Assembly: GCA_964020085.1 (NCBI GenBank)
Contig: OZ026607.1
Span: 17,328,122 to 17,392,121, forward strand
From: Micromussa lordhowensis
Lineage: Eukaryota > Cnidaria > Anthozoa > Scleractinia > Lobophylliidae
Direction: 5' to 3'
Length of the DNA stretch: 64,000 bases
Positions 35,890 to 49,700 of this stretch are shown here, one piece after another (positions within the stretch are counted from its first letter, which is position 1; every line of letters starts with the position of its first letter). The notes under the pieces were generated by a model that did no database searches, was not told the DNA's origin, and saw only the letters and a program-made list of their open reading frames with translations. A program made the translations under genes and the position numbers.

Positions 35890-37758
35890 CGCTAAACAAG
35901 TGTTTTAGATACTCTATTAAATAATTACTTTTACGTTGTTCTTTCCTGGTCGTTTCATGTCTTCTTGAATTGAAATTGTGCATTTGAGACCGTTTGATCA
36001 TGAACTGCATTCTCTACACGTTGCGTTCCCTGTGTATTTTTTCTATGCGCATCTCTGTGGGCTTCCCCATTGGTTTACCTGTGGTTTCCTTGCCGTTGCC
36101 GTCTGTCCGCGCCCTCCCCCTCCCTTTCCAGTGTTTGCTCTACCGTTACGACTTGCTCACCCTCGTGCAGCATATTTTATCGTGTATTGTATCCGTCCCC
36201 TTACGGTTCTGTCCATTCCGGTGTACATTACCCTATGCGTTCCCCCATGGATTATTGATCAGTTCCTTATAGCATTTCCCACGAATAGCGAAGCGCGCGA
36301 GAAAATAGAATGCAAATGATTATACCCCTCACTAGACTCATACAACATCAGCGCGTCCTGAGAGAACTGGACGGAATCTAGGCGAAGTTTTAGTTTCAAA
36401 AATGTGTTTTAGGAACACCGGCTGTTTTAGAAATTGTTTAAGGGAAATCGTCCGCCATTCCGGTTTGTTTGTCTGAGTCATGACGTCACTCGCGCACTTT
36501 GCTAATTAATGTTGTTTCCTTTAGGTGTAAATATGAACCTATTCAATGGCCTAGTGCATTATTGATCCTCCGTATCCAGGTGCGTTCTGTCTTTGCAAGC
36601 AGTAACAGCACCCGAGCAAAGTTCAGGAGAGCATGGGTTCAAAGTCCGTCGGGGAACAAGTTGTATTTTCTTTATTCCATGCTCGTGTTAAACTCATATT
36701 GTTTTGTGTAACACTAACATTTTATTTTTCTTATTTCCTTTCATTACTTGAACTTATTTCGTAGTAAAAACGCTCTTAAAGATTAGGGATTAAACCTGGG
36801 TTACTGTAAAATTCCCATGTAGCATCCCCTTGGTTTTATCAGTTATTCTGGCTCAGACGTCTTTCCTTTGTCCTTTGTCCTGGGTGGGGATTTCCTGGTA
36901 CTTTTGACGTAAAATATTAGCCCTGGGGTGAGGCATTTGACGACAATTTTCTTACAAATGTCAAATCCCAGCCCTTTGCCCTACTTCCTCCCTCTTTTCC
37001 CAGCCAGCTTAACAAGCAATATGATTAATTGTAAGTGAAAGAATTTTGCCCTCATAGCGGAGCCCCATACCCATATAGGAAAGAAAAGGAAACCCATAAA
37101 TTGATTTTCTCGTGGTTATCATGGCTAGCGGTATTTATTGTGGGCGCGAACACAAGACAACGACAGCGACGGCGACCAAGTTGCTAATGGCTAATAGGTT
37201 GAAAGATATGCACATTTGGTTTAGAGCGTCCTTCTTTGATATTGGACATCCATGTTAAGGTCAATTGACACCTGTCAAAACAAGGCCTCTGCCGACCAGT
37301 ATCACATGACCAAATCGCAGGCTCAGTGTTTTTTGCTGCTTTTGTTTTGTGTATTTTGAGGACTTTGAGATTATTCAAACTCAAATCAGAAGGCCAAACA
37401 ACATAAACAGAAAACCTCACCACAAAACTCAAATCAAAATTCTTGCCTATCCTGGGTTGGCTTAATCGGGCTTTAAACATCCCAGCCCAGGAGCTCCGCT
37501 TTTAGGCTTGGCTACATCAATATTTTATGTTTCTCATGGAACACTAGTTGCAAGTAGAAAAGCTGGTCGCCATCAAATTAAGTTGAAAATTGTGAAATTA
37601 TGGAAATTATGAACTGGAACTTTCTAAGATTTTCATTTCTGTAAAACCTGTAATTCACGAAATATCGATTTCTTTTTGGCTAAATAACACGTCTCAAAGC
37701 ATGTACAATCTTTTCAACCGTTTAAGTACTCAAAAGTACCAGTGAAACAAAGTTTTCG
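35890..37758. other. Intergenic, no recognised gene
   Basis: Pyrimidine-rich open frames at 35978-36319 show no domain. GGTTCAAAGTCCG near 36638 looks like a weak B-box and may mark an old SINE. I see nothing else that I can support. Confidence 0.5.
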
Positions 37759-37760
37759 TT

Positions 37761-37946
37761 AAGCCTGGTTTTCACTGGCGACGCAAGCATATTGCAAGCA
37801 CAAGCGCAAGCACAAGGATCCAAATTTTTCCTTGTTCTTGTGCTTGCGCTTATGCTTGCGTTCGCTTGCGTTGTGTGAAAACGGAGAATTATGCTTGCGC
37901 TTGTGCTTCCGCTTATGCTTGCGTCGCTAGTGAAAACCAGGCTTTA
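37761..37946. mobile_element. AAGCCTGGTTTTCAC-type palindromic MITE
   Basis: Ends AAGCCTGGTTTTCACTGGCG and its inverse frame a core packed with GCTTGC and GCAAGC hexamers in both orientations. Length about 186 bp. Confidence 0.82.
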
Positions 37947-38831
37947 CGTAAGCTTATGTGCACACCGAGGATGGTCAAAGACGACACTTTGCATCTTGAG
38001 GTCGCTGAATAGGTGAGCGAATGTCCCTCCAAAACGTTCCACCAGCAAACGCTTGTGTCTGGGCCACGTTTAGGAACATTTCTTGTAATGTAGACATGGA
38101 GGGCATTAAGCAAATTTTCAAGGAATAAGCGGAGCTTTCAAGCAGCTCCAGCGAAAAATAAGGCAGGCCAGGCGAAAATCAAGTTGAGCCCAAGGGCCAC
38201 CTGTCTTTCTTAGCCGGCGGGGACTTGGCGCGAGGAACGAAGAGGGTCCCGGGGTTGTCCCGGGGCAGGCTCTTCGCAAAAAAAAAAGGAAAAAAAAAAA
38301 AAAAGAGGGGAAAGAAAGAGAATAAGCCTTATCCTACCCCCACCACGAAGCCCGAAAAGAGCCAGAGCCTGCACGCAGCCTCTCTAAAGACTCAGACACA
38401 TGTAGCAGTGCACTTGTTGATCATTAAGTAACAGTTGCTCTTCTACAAACCTTAACGGATTTTAACAAAGAGAGCATGTTTATGGAAAAATTCACCGAAA
38501 ATTCTTCTATCTTGTTATTGATCAATAATTTCGTCATAACATTGTCGGTCAAAGTAGCTAATAAGGTAGTAGTTTTAATCTTCTCGAGGGGCTGTAGTTG
38601 TTATCTGACGGTTTCAGTCAGAGACCAACCAACCAGTGGACATTTTCGGGAAGGAAACCAGCGTTGGATGAGTGAAAATCTTCATCCAAGAATCTAGCCA
38701 ATCAACTCATACGTCCTCGCGATCAGAGCCATTTTTTCATCCTGTCTAGGCCCCGTCGGCTATAGTGGGTCGAAATTCATTTCAGAAGAAAAGGGTATGG
38801 GTTGAGTCTGGAAGTTCTAATAGAAGACTTG
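37947..38831. other. Intergenic, no recognised gene
   Basis: Includes a purine-rich A/G tract at 38279-38325 and low-complexity sequence. The open frames at 38225-38431 and 38476-38697 show no domains. Confidence 0.5.
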
Positions 38832-38914
38832 CTATTTAACTTGGAAACGATTTTAAGTAACCGCGAACCAGTAACTGGTTCGCGGTTACTTAAAATCGTT
38901 TCCAAGTTAAATAG
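38832..38914. repeat. 83-bp perfect palindrome (41-bp arms, 1-nt centre)
   Basis: The arm CTATTTAACTTGGAAACGAT...GCGAACCAGT at 38832-38872 is repeated exactly in inverse at 38874-38914 around a single A. Pairing stops at once outside these bounds. It begins 29 bases before a tRNA-like SINE head. Confidence 0.97.
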
Positions 38915-38942
38915 TCCTCGTCCAACGTGACCGGCTCCCAGC

Positions 38943-39090
38943 TGGCACGATAGCTCAGTTGGTAGAGCACTGCACCGGTATCGCAAGTCATGGACGGGTT
39001 TGAATCCCATTCAGGCAATAATTTAACAACACCTCATAACTGCGATGATCATTCATGTCTTTATAATTCCACTGATTTTAATACGCCTGA
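38943..39090 (+). mobile_element. tRNA-derived SINE
   Basis: TAGCTCAGTTGGTAGAGCA is a strong A-box arm and GGTTTGAATCCC a B-box with T-arm. The 5' GGCACGA does not pair with the 3' ATTCAGGC, so the acceptor stem is open and this is a SINE head, not a tRNA gene. The tail includes CATAACTGCGATGATCATTC. Confidence 0.75.
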
Positions 39091-39869
39091 AATAAGTGAT
39101 TTCTCTAACAACGTATTGGTAAATTATTATTTTTTTATTTTCAATGTTCGTTGCTAAAAATATTTTTGTCATACTTAGAATTGTTGCTAATTAATGTTAC
39201 AACTTGTTTACCATTTCATATTTGCTACAGTTGAAACAAGAAAGAATTATCCTGTATTGGAGTGTTGTCAATAAAATATTCTTTATTGCTTACAATTGCT
39301 TATAAATTGTTTCTTTTTTTTCTGTCTCCTCCGAAAATGACCTAAAAAAATAAAGCGCTTTCTTAAGGAGCCTAGAAACGCAATGCGCTTGACCTCTGTG
39401 GATTCTTACCTAATCTTCACCCACAAAAGATTAGATTCTGACCCACTGCAGGTTCCACTTAACAGATATTGTTCTTGCCAAGATTCCCGCCAAAAGGCTT
39501 TTTTTTGTTACAGCAAGATGACTTGACAATTTAAAACCACACTAGGGAAACCTATTTTCCTTTGGTAAAATACTAATTATAACGCTTTATCAAATTGATC
39601 AAATCAAATATCCTAATTTTTTTATTTTTGCAGATTAAATTCGTAGTTTTCTGTTTCAGTAAAATGCAATAGTCAGGTCTGCCACAGGTCAATATAAAAC
39701 TCAACTGCGACAGGAATAAATAGAACAAAGAATGATCATACATAGTTTTGTGTACATGAAGGGGTTTTCAATTTAGTGTCGTATAACCAATAGCAAAGTT
39801 ATCGCTCTGACCAATTACAAAGAACACGTATATCGCGAAAGAGCTTGCTTATTATTCACTTATTGCTAG
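39091..39869. other. Intergenic, old repeat fragments
   Basis: AT-rich, no gene seen. A partial relative of the next element starts near 39760 (GGGGTTTTCAATTTAGTGTC). Confidence 0.5.
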
Positions 39870-40142
39870 TAGAGGCGGTTTTCAATTGAGTGTTGTAAAA
39901 CCAAACCAAAGTAATCACTCTAGCCAATCACAAAGGACAGAGGAAAAAACAGCGAACCAATCAAAACTCGAAGAAATTACATGTAGCTGATGCAAGGCGC
40001 GGGAAAACGAGTACGAGTGAATCACGATTGGTTTTGAATTATGATTGGATGAAAAAGTGGCGGGAGTTTCTTTTTAGCCAATCGTGTTGGGTAGTAAGAG
40101 CGAAACCGATTACTTTTCGACACTCGAGTGAAAACCGCTCTA
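39870..40142. mobile_element. AGAGCGGTTTTCA-type palindromic MITE
   Basis: The left end TAGAGGCGGTTTTCAATTGA and right end CACTCGAGTGAAAACCGCTC are inverted repeats. Inner CCAATCA and TGATTGG words recur in both orientations. Confidence 0.78.
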
Positions 40143-40555
40143 AACATTCATTACATATCTACTAAGCATTTGCCGGATGGAGTCCAGGGTCCTTCTCCGA
40201 AATGGCCGTGTATCGCATGAGAGCTTGACTACAAATCATATATTAACTAGTATCTACTAAGCATTCTACCATTAATGTAAGGAATGGCGATATTGTTCAG
40301 GAATTACATCTAGAAGACCTGCAAGAAAAGAAACAATCTTCTGTTTACTATCGTAGAAAAATTTTAAAAAGATCACAGGGGTACCGTAAAAGAATAATAA
40401 ACGTTCTATTTTACAAGATCTTACAAACATGAGCCTTGATAAGTAGGGGGATTTTATGAAGACACAAGGTTACAGAGAAGACAATAACAAGACTGAAGAC
40501 TGCAAAGAGATGGTAAAAGGGAAATTATTATAAATGACAGAATTAAAGGGGCCAC

Positions 40556-40770
40556 ATCACGATTTGCTCGTCTTGAAAAGTTTAGCCTAAATCTCTTTAA
40601 GTTCGTCGTTAGCAATCCGTTCTAATCTTCTCTACCTTAAACCACACTTGTTTCTTTATGGTTTATTATTATCTCTTTGGTATTTTTCTATCTTAGTAAA
40701 CTACTATTTTCAGATTTCCTTTAATTTAAAGGTTATTTTGTACGGGGCAAAATAACTCAAAATACCGTGT
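40556..40770 (+). repeat. Dispersed repeat D, best copy
   Basis: The fullest of the four copies, from GATTTGCTCGTCTTGAAAAG to AACTCAAAATACCGTG. It abuts the last exon of the minus-strand cysteine synthase-like gene and contains TTTATT at 40662-40667, read as AATAAA on that strand. Confidence 0.7.
40662..40667 (-). terminator. Possible poly(A) signal, cysteine synthase-like gene
   Basis: AATAAA on the minus strand, 106 bases after the read-through stop, inside dispersed repeat D. Confidence 0.35.
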
Positions 40771-40772
40771 TT

Positions 40773-43700
40773 TTAAAAAAACAAAACCCAGTTCTGAAGA
40801 GTGCCGGCCCACAGAATACAAGGACGATTACCTTTAGACTCCATCCAATTCCTACTAAAGAGACGTGCAAAATATCTCTAAAAGTTGAGAGGCAAAAGGA
40901 CACTGCGTTAGTAGTATAAGGAGGTAATATGAACCAAGAAACATCACGTGATCTATCACTTACCTGTCCCGTGTCACACAGGCACGTGGAAATCACGTGA
41001 CCAGGGCCCAGCATCTCCGCGACCTGTGGAAATAACAGGGAAAAGCGATTCAAATACGACAAGGAACCCATACAACGACGAAAAGTAAATTATAAAATAT
41101 ACAGAAAAGAACGAGAGTTGTTAGACTGAGCCTCTAGTTTTTGTTACCGTGTTGCCAAGCAACATGATCATGGGCTTCTGACAAAACGCAAAGTTGATTT
41201 CAATTTACCTTGACAGCTGCAGCAACGTTTAAACCAGAGGATGCTCCTACAAAAAACCCTTCTTCGTGAAGTAAGAAGAAAGTCTGTTGAAGGAGGATCC
41301 AGAGAAATAATTAAAACAAACCTAAAAGTATCTCCTTAACACATGAATAATTCCTACTACCCGACTAAGTTACTTCAGAGGGATAATAACTAAAATCAAC
41401 CAATCAGGTTGCTCCATTGTCGGTCCAATATTCTATTGGATCGGACACTGACCCGAAAGATCCCGCAAGATCACTCTTGAAGATTTCCAGGTAGTTTCAG
41501 TCATGCAATAAATCTCTTATTAACCAAGCTTGCTCGGGCCGTACTGGGAAAAAATATCGGCCCTCGAACCGTGGGATCTATGCACCAAACGGTCACATGG
41601 TCCAAAATTTTCTGTGAACATGAAACTTTATGGGGACGTCGAGATTTTTTGCAACGTCCAGTTTTCTGCCGACGTCGAATGAGGGCCTCCAGGAAAAATG
41701 GGTAGCGTTCTCCCTTGACCCCTTGAAAATTTCACTTTTTGTACCTTGCTTTTTCCCTCGACTTCATCTCGGGAAATACTGAGATTCTCGGGAAACAAAA
41801 TTCACTGTTCCCCAAGGGACCAGTCATAAAGTGTTAAGTGTTCTCTTGTTACCCAAATCCCTGGGGGACCCTCTCGACTGTTGCCGTATGGGTGTCAAGT
41901 CTACTAACTATGATATGGAGGAGTATGGAGGCAAATGAAGAGGCATAAAGATGTATTAAGGCTGCTAAGGAAAATGTCTGCAGGTGTATGGGGGTGCATG
42001 AAGATGTATGAATTGTCCACACAGGTAGGACGGGGCGCGTATGAAGGCATTGTTGTTGTGTTTTGTGTTGACTTAAAATTTCGCTTTGTATTGCATTCAG
42101 AGTGAAATACTTTGCTGCAATTGTTATTGCAACTCTTGTAAGAATTTGAAATGTGGTAGTTGTTGAAACCTCTAAAAGTCCTTCAAGGCTCGTGGTGTAC
42201 TCTAAACTAAAAATAGAAATTCTCTCTACTGATATGATGGGTAAATTTGATTTCAGTTCTGAGAATTTCGTGGTCCATCAAGAAAATTTTCATGATAGGG
42301 CATACCAACAGATTACACTTTGTCTCACCATCTCAACTGCTTCTTTATCAGTCACAAACACAGCATCATCAATTGGAGCTCCTTTTAAGTTCATAGTTAC
42401 TCGTCCCTGTCCAATCCCTGTGTAGATAACAAAGCCATCAAAATTACACTTTTACAGTCCATGACATGTACTAATACATAAAATAAAATACAAAATATAT
42501 AAAAGGTTGTGACAATCCCTAGTTTGTCATTGTATTGTACACTTATACACAAGTGTAGAACTAAGTAAAGAATGACGACTTTGGAATGGCTAGAGAAAAG
42601 GTAGTTAAATCCATACTTTGCTCCAGCATGCTATACTTTAACACATGGAGAAGTGTGGAATTATATCAAGTGTACAAATTAGGGATTTCATGGCCATGTA
42701 CTGGACATTTATGTCTTATAGCACTACACTCTGGTGAAGGAAAGAAAGAATCGATGTCTGTCCATTTCACAGTGATATCTTTTAGGGGTCAAATAAACCT
42801 GGAGTCACACCCAGATTGGTCTCCATTTGGGGTTTAATTCCAATTTTCCAATGAACATCCCTAACCCTGATACATCTACTGTCACATGGTAGTTATCCCC
42901 CTTTCTGGAGGAGATGATCAAAAGGACTAACGCCCCTACCAGTAGATCAAATAATGAATCACAAGAAATGAAATAACAAGCAGTCTTATTAGCATGCAGT
43001 GAATGTAATTGATGAGTACCTTCTGTTATGGAGCTTCCATCGCTTCTTTTTAATTCCCCATATTTGAAGTAATTGTAGAGAACACTACCCTGTTGATAGT
43101 AACAAAAAATGCTTTCAGCATGGGTGGGGGGGGGGGGGATCCTTGTAATAAGCTAATGAGGATGTGCTACTGGATGGGGTTACATTTTCATGAGTGGATT
43201 AACTATAATGGGATTGCAATTTCGATTGAGTAACTAGAATGGGGTTGCACATTTTTAGGGTTTGGTGGTAAGGAAGTTCTGGCAAGTAGGGATTTAAAAA
43301 TGGGAAGATTCAAGGTAAAAAAGTTGTTACAGTTTTACATTCAGTTAAACAAATGTGTCACTTTATTTTCGGATGAACTAGTTAAAGGTTCAAAAGGTTA
43401 AAAGTAGATGCATAAACATAAGTGACTAAGTTTGGATCGCAAATTACATTTTCCCAAGTGACTAAGTTGAAGTCTATAATTCAGCAGGCCACAGAATAGA
43501 CTAGAAGGGATAGGGGTTCTGAGAGCAGAGGGGCACATACCCAGTAAAAATTGACCCAAATATCCCCCCCCTCCCCCACGAGACTGCTTGATGCTTGTTG
43601 ATGTGTGCTCTATGATGCTTGTTTTCAGTACAACTTTAAACCTCTCATGGGAGGTGTGGGGGCCTAATGGTTAGTGCATTCAAAGTAACAGGTTGAGTGA

Positions 43701-46700
43701 TGTGTTGGAGCTATTGTACATTGGAAGTGTTTTGTGGAGCAAATTGACAAATCACCTCAGGATCAGCTAAAACAACTTTAACATTTGGATTCTTTGATTT
43801 AAGATATGTCCCTACACCTGCAATTGAAAAGAAGAATAGATCAGAACAATTGGATAATGAGAACTTTGATTATCAGAGGTGAATAAGTCTACTGGATAAC
43901 ATGATGGACTTCCCGAAGAGTGATTCGGATTCATCAAGCCAGAGCTGTGTTCTTGTACAAGACACTTTACTCTCTCTCTCCCCGCCCAGGTACAGAAATA
44001 AATACCACTGAATTTCTAGTGGTCAGTGGGGGAAGAGTAACTCTGTGATGGACTATCATCCCATCCAGGGTGGAGAAGAAATACATCTAGTCACTTAATC
44101 CTCACATGCTTAGTGCTGCATGCACTCATGAGAACAAAAAGGACTAGAACTAATCTGTTAAACCTTTTTTCGGAAGTACAAAGAATTAACAATTATTATT
44201 GGACAAGGTTGAGCAAAATACCATGATTGGTCGGTGTCGAGCAGATCAATCATTTGCTGAAACCAAAGGCTAGACAAAATAATAACTGTTCTGCGAGACA
44301 CTGGCAAATCACAATATTTTGTAATAACTGAGTTCAATCATTGTTTTATCATGCAATTGGCAAGTTTGTTTTCAATTGATATTTAACCCACTCTTTGACT
44401 GCTCAGGGAAGCAATCTGCCATTTTTTACACAAGAGCATGGTTTCGATTTTGCACAAGCAGCATATTATTTGCAGCAAAACACATTTAGATGGTACTAGC
44501 AGAACTTTATTTGTAGGCAATATTAATTTTGCAGGTCATGTGGTCGACTCTAAACCAATGAAAAGAAAGAAAACATTGCATTGTACTTCAATTTACTTCA
44601 TAGAGTGAAGTTCCAGAAAATACCCATAGTCCCCATAGTCCCCATCCTCCCCATGGAAGGTCATCAGAAATTCCAAGGGGGTGGGGATCTCAAAAGCCCC
44701 GAAGAACCCAATACCTTCCATGGGAGGGGCAGGGATATTTTTTGGAACAGTAATATAGAAACAAATACTGGTCAACTGTTGGAACAAGTTGACAAAGGGA
44801 GAGGAGATTTAAACAAGTCTCTTTGATTTACCAGCTAATGTGCCCCCAGTCCCAGTAGAAAAAGTAACAGCATCTATCCGTCCATCTGTTTGATTCCAAA
44901 TTTCTGGTCCTGTAGTCTCAAAATGAGCTCTTCTATTGGCTATGTTGTCAAACTGAAAACAAAAAACTACTTATTAACCACAAGTGAGGTCTTTACGGAA
45001 AATCACAAACTGAGACCTTGCTGTATTGACTGAGTAATTGCAAGGTTGATACAGCAAGGCCAAGATTTGAGATTTTCCCATAAAGACCGAACATTCAAGG
45101 TTAATAAGTTGTTTACTATACAGCTTTTTGCTTTGTTTTTTCAGGCACATAATCAACTTGTGGGCATTATAGGAGAATAATGCCCTAGAATTAGCCAATC
45201 AGAGTGCAGGTTATATGGGGCTCTACAAACACAAGCCATGTAATAATACAAGTTAATAAATTGTCATAAATTAATCATTAATTAATTACAAAAACTAAAA
45301 TTTCAAACTTGAGATGGTAACCAGGACAGTTTAGGGAAAAATTTATTATAAATCATTCATAATTTATAAGATTGTAACTTATCTCTCTCATGCTCCTCCT
45401 ACACTACATGAATACAATTTTGGACGATTTTAAAAGTGTTCAAAATTAAACTGTCCACATTTTTGTAGCATCCAAACTTTTAAGTGTCTGAGATATTTAA
45501 AGTACAGCAAAATTCATTAGTTTACTTGATGGAGAAAACTCTAGTTGAGACACTTAATGGCTTGATGTAATTTGCTGTGTTATTTTCTTGTAGGTTAATC
45601 TGAAAAAAACTTAAGGGTGTAGTAAAACCATCATTTTCACTCAAAATGTTTTAGTCCAATTCGAATTTGATTGGGGCAAATTTACTTTAGGTACATTTCA
45701 ACAAAGTGACCAAAACATTTGTCTGAAATTTGTCTAAAATTTGATAAAAAGTGTCCAAAAATAAAACGTCCAAAGTAAAATGTCCAAAATTTCAACATCC
45801 GAAATTGTAATGCACTTAGCTGTTGAAAAACCCAATGGCAACTGCTATGCCAAGGGGAAAATCAAACATCATTCATCACCAGATTCTCATAAACACCTGA
45901 TTTGTCCAGATTGCATTCTCAATGGTCTCAGCAAATCTTCTAGCCTAAGTTGCAGAAAAAAATATTGTTAGCATCAGTAATAAATTGAATAAATTTAGCA
46001 CTGAAAAGTGGCTGAACCATTTGTCGCCCCCCTCCAACCCTGGTAAACCATAGATAAAATAATTTACTAACATTACTATAATGTTCAAAACTCAAGCAAA
46101 ACCACATCATATCATATTATATATATTATATAATATATTGCTTCACTTTTATGGTCTTCTAAAGTGCTGACCACAAAATAATTTGGTTGACATATAAAAT
46201 TACTGTAACATTAGTGGTGAATTAGAGGGAAAATGAGGGAAAATTGTCTATGAAGGTCAAGCTAACAAATTTGTCCAAAATTTCCAAGTCTCTGATTTTC
46301 ACTTATTGACCGGAAAAGTTGTGACAATTTTTCCTTAAAGTAGCTTAGGCACTGGGTCACAGGCTACCTACTGTAAGTTTGATTAACGTTCTTTACATTT
46401 TTAAAACAAAGCTTTTGCCCCAGGGGGGGGGGGGGGTACTCCTTTTTATGGGTATGTGCAGCCCCAAACAGTGTGGTTTTTCAACAGTTTTGGTCTAAAA
46501 TAGGCTGATACGTTTTTCACTGTGGCTTGGTATTGGGGAGGGGAGACCCCGCTTCAGGCTTTTTACTGATGAGTTTGCAAGGATTCTACCAGTCAGTGTA
46601 AAGACCTGTCTGGAAATCTTGCTTGAGTTAACTTTACTCACCTGATGATTGTAGTTCATAGGATCATCAAATGGTACAGCAGGGACTGGTCGTACATCAG

Positions 46701-49700
46701 CACCTAAAGTCTGAAGTACATCTATCTTTTCCTACACAACACCAAACACTGTCAATTAAAAATACTGACTTGCAAACTTGATGTAAAAGTTGAAATACTT
46801 TAGACAGAACACTCATTGAGCTAGCAGCACAATATCAGCATTAGGTACCTGGGATTGAGTGTTTGGCATATAAATAATGCACTTGTAACCTTTCGCAAGA
46901 CAGATGTGAGCAAGACCTATCCCTGAAAAAGAAAATGAAATTTTAAATATTATCATCAATATTTTCGATCCTTATCCATATCCTGACCAAGGACATTGTG
47001 TTGTATTGTTGGGCAAGACACTTTACTCTCACAGTGCCTCTCCACCCAGGTGTATAAATGGGTGCTGTCGAATTTAATGCCAGGAGTAACCCTGCTATGG
47101 ACTAGGAGCTCATCCAAGGGGGAGTATATCTGTCTGGATTCGCAAAAACGTGGCTACAGAATTTGACTTGTCACTGATAATTTTGATACAATTCTGTCCT
47201 AGAGCTAGCTTTCCACAAGGCTTATCGTAGCTCAAATAAAAGGGGATAACTCTCCTGTATGCCTTTTGAGGCCAGGAAGACTAAATTCACCGTCTTTTCG
47301 TTGAATCAGGAATTGTTCAATTTAATAAATCCGTTGAAATATATGTCTGGATTTATGGAAACAGTGTTAATTTGACTTGTCACTGATAATCTTGATACAA
47401 TTCTGTCCTAGAGCTAGCTTTCCACAAGGCTTATCGTAGCTCAAATAAAAGGGGATAACTCTCCTGTATGCCTTTTGAGGCCAGGAAGACTAATTTCACC
47501 GTCTTTTCGTTGAATCAGGAATTTAATTAAGAGTGCTTTCAACATGAAATTCGAGTCTAAATCAACATGAACGTACACTATGTCAAGAGCGCGGCGGAGA
47601 GCTTATCTACAACTTTCTGAAGGCCTGCATCATCCTAAATGGACTGAACAAGAGCTTCCTACATTGAGAATGGATTGAACTTCCACCAAAATAAGCCATA
47701 GTTAGCAGTAAGCGAACACTCAACATGTTGTCGTTACGTCAATTATCGCCCGGAAGCCACGCAAATAAATTTCTTCCGCACTAGCGAATCACAGACAGTT
47801 CTGATAGTTAGCTAAGCCGAGAACGCCTAGAATTGATAAAACAAGGAAATTCTACTCACGATCAGCGCTTGAACTCATGTTCTTCACTCTGCTCGTGGCC
47901 ATGCTTTGCTCGCAAATAGCAATGTCCCGGATGAACTTGATTTTTGTCGAGCGCGGAACGGCAGATCCAGATTTCAAAAGATTTTCTCTAAGTCTTTAGC
48001 TACATCAAAGTTCAGAGCAAATAACGCCAACAGCAGCTACTAGTCCATTGCACGTCTAAGCCCTAAATTGATGTGGCTAAAGCTTTTTGCTGTCTAAAGC
48101 AAGCACAACATTATCGCCACAGTGCTAATGGCCCACGTATAGTACGGAGCTAAATGACGTCCCGTGAACAGTGGGCCCTTCATGTACGATAATGGATGAC
48201 GCTTGCTAGCAAATCGTTAGACTTGCACCTTCATTGGACTTAATGATGTCCTCCGGCAGACTTCCTTTAGACAGCAGTTATAGAACGCTGGTCGGTTGGC
48301 TCCCTCTCAGACTGAGTCACCGCACGAACTGAAATTCAGAGGAGTGTAACCTGGGCTATACTTAGCACCAACTGACAAGGGGAGGGAGGGGTGCCGGGGG
48401 GGGGGGGGGTACCGATGAATAATGAAAAAAACTAGATGAATAAACGAAGCATGCAGCAAGAAGTCCTCTACACTTTACACTAGGTAAGACTTACAAGCTG
48501 CTGCCATAAGGAAAGCAAAAGGTTAAATAAATAAATAGATTAGAAAGAGAAATCAATAAACACCGCTAGATGTCATTAACACTGTTTTCATAAATCCAGA
48601 CATATATTTCAACGGATTAATTAAATTGAACAATTCCTGATTTAACGAAAGGAGGGTGAAATTAGTCTTCCTGGCCTCAAAAGGCATACGGGAGAGTTAT
48701 CCCCTTTTATTTGCACTACGATAAGCCTTGTGGAAAGCTAGCTCTAGGACAGAATTGTATCAAGATTATCAGTGACAAGTCAAATTCTGTAGCCACGTTT
48801 TGGCGAATCCAGACAGATATATACTCCTAGTCACTTCATGCTACTGAAACCAGAGAAAAGGACTGGCCTAATGGGCCACTTGGCTCGTATGCCGACTTTA
48901 CCTTTTACCTTATCCAGTGAAGAAATACTGCAATTTACACTACAATGCTATTACTAGTAGCCTTTCCCACAATTTCTGGCAGATACTAGGTTAAGTCTAA
49001 ATACCATTGTTATATGCTTATTGAATGCAAAGGAAGGACAGGCATGGAAACACTAGGTTCATGGTCAAGGCATATGGATAGCAAGGTTGATGCATGATGA
49101 ATGAGACAAATATTTTCTTGTTGTCTGACATACACTTATCATGATACCACCTTCAAGAAGGAGGAGCTGAGTGCAGGGCTAATGGCTAGCATACTGGATT
49201 CTGGATTGAGCGGAACTCCAGACATATTCAAACAGCAAATAAACATGATAACTAACAAACCTGTATTTCCAGCTGTGCCTTCCACCACTGTTCCTCCAGG
49301 TTTTATTAGACCTGTAATGAAAAAAAAAAATTAAAGATCTACTGGTTATTCAAAAATAACTTACAAAGTAGTTTGAAAAACACACCTTTCTCTTCTGCTT
49401 CTTTTATAAGGTAGAGTGCAGCACGATCCTTCACTGAACCACCAGGGTTAAGATGCTCTGCTTTAGCCGTGATGTCACATCCTAAATATCAGTGAATCAC
49501 AAGAAATCATATTACGCTGGGTGTGTCATCAGGTGTCATGATAAATTTATCACTGAAACTTTGAAATGCTCTCAAGATCCCATGTATTTGTAAATCCCAC
49601 TGTCTCTCAATAAATAAGTGTATCACTCTTCAAACATCACTTTCTCAATGTCAATGTCAGTGTGACACAATTTAATTTGATCATCAGTGATGGGTGGTTA

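Noticed and set aside
35978..36319. 113-residue frame after XRN2
   Set aside because: Pyrimidine-rich, no domain, no promoter or splice context.
38943..39016. Functional tRNA gene
   Set aside because: A- and B-boxes are present but the acceptor stem does not pair, and a SINE-like tail follows.
40190..40230. Terminal exon of the cysteine synthase-like gene (RYTAISEKDPGLHP)
   Set aside because: No AG acceptor in the right place; the exon at 40877 matches the family end RYFARLF...NW and joins in phase.
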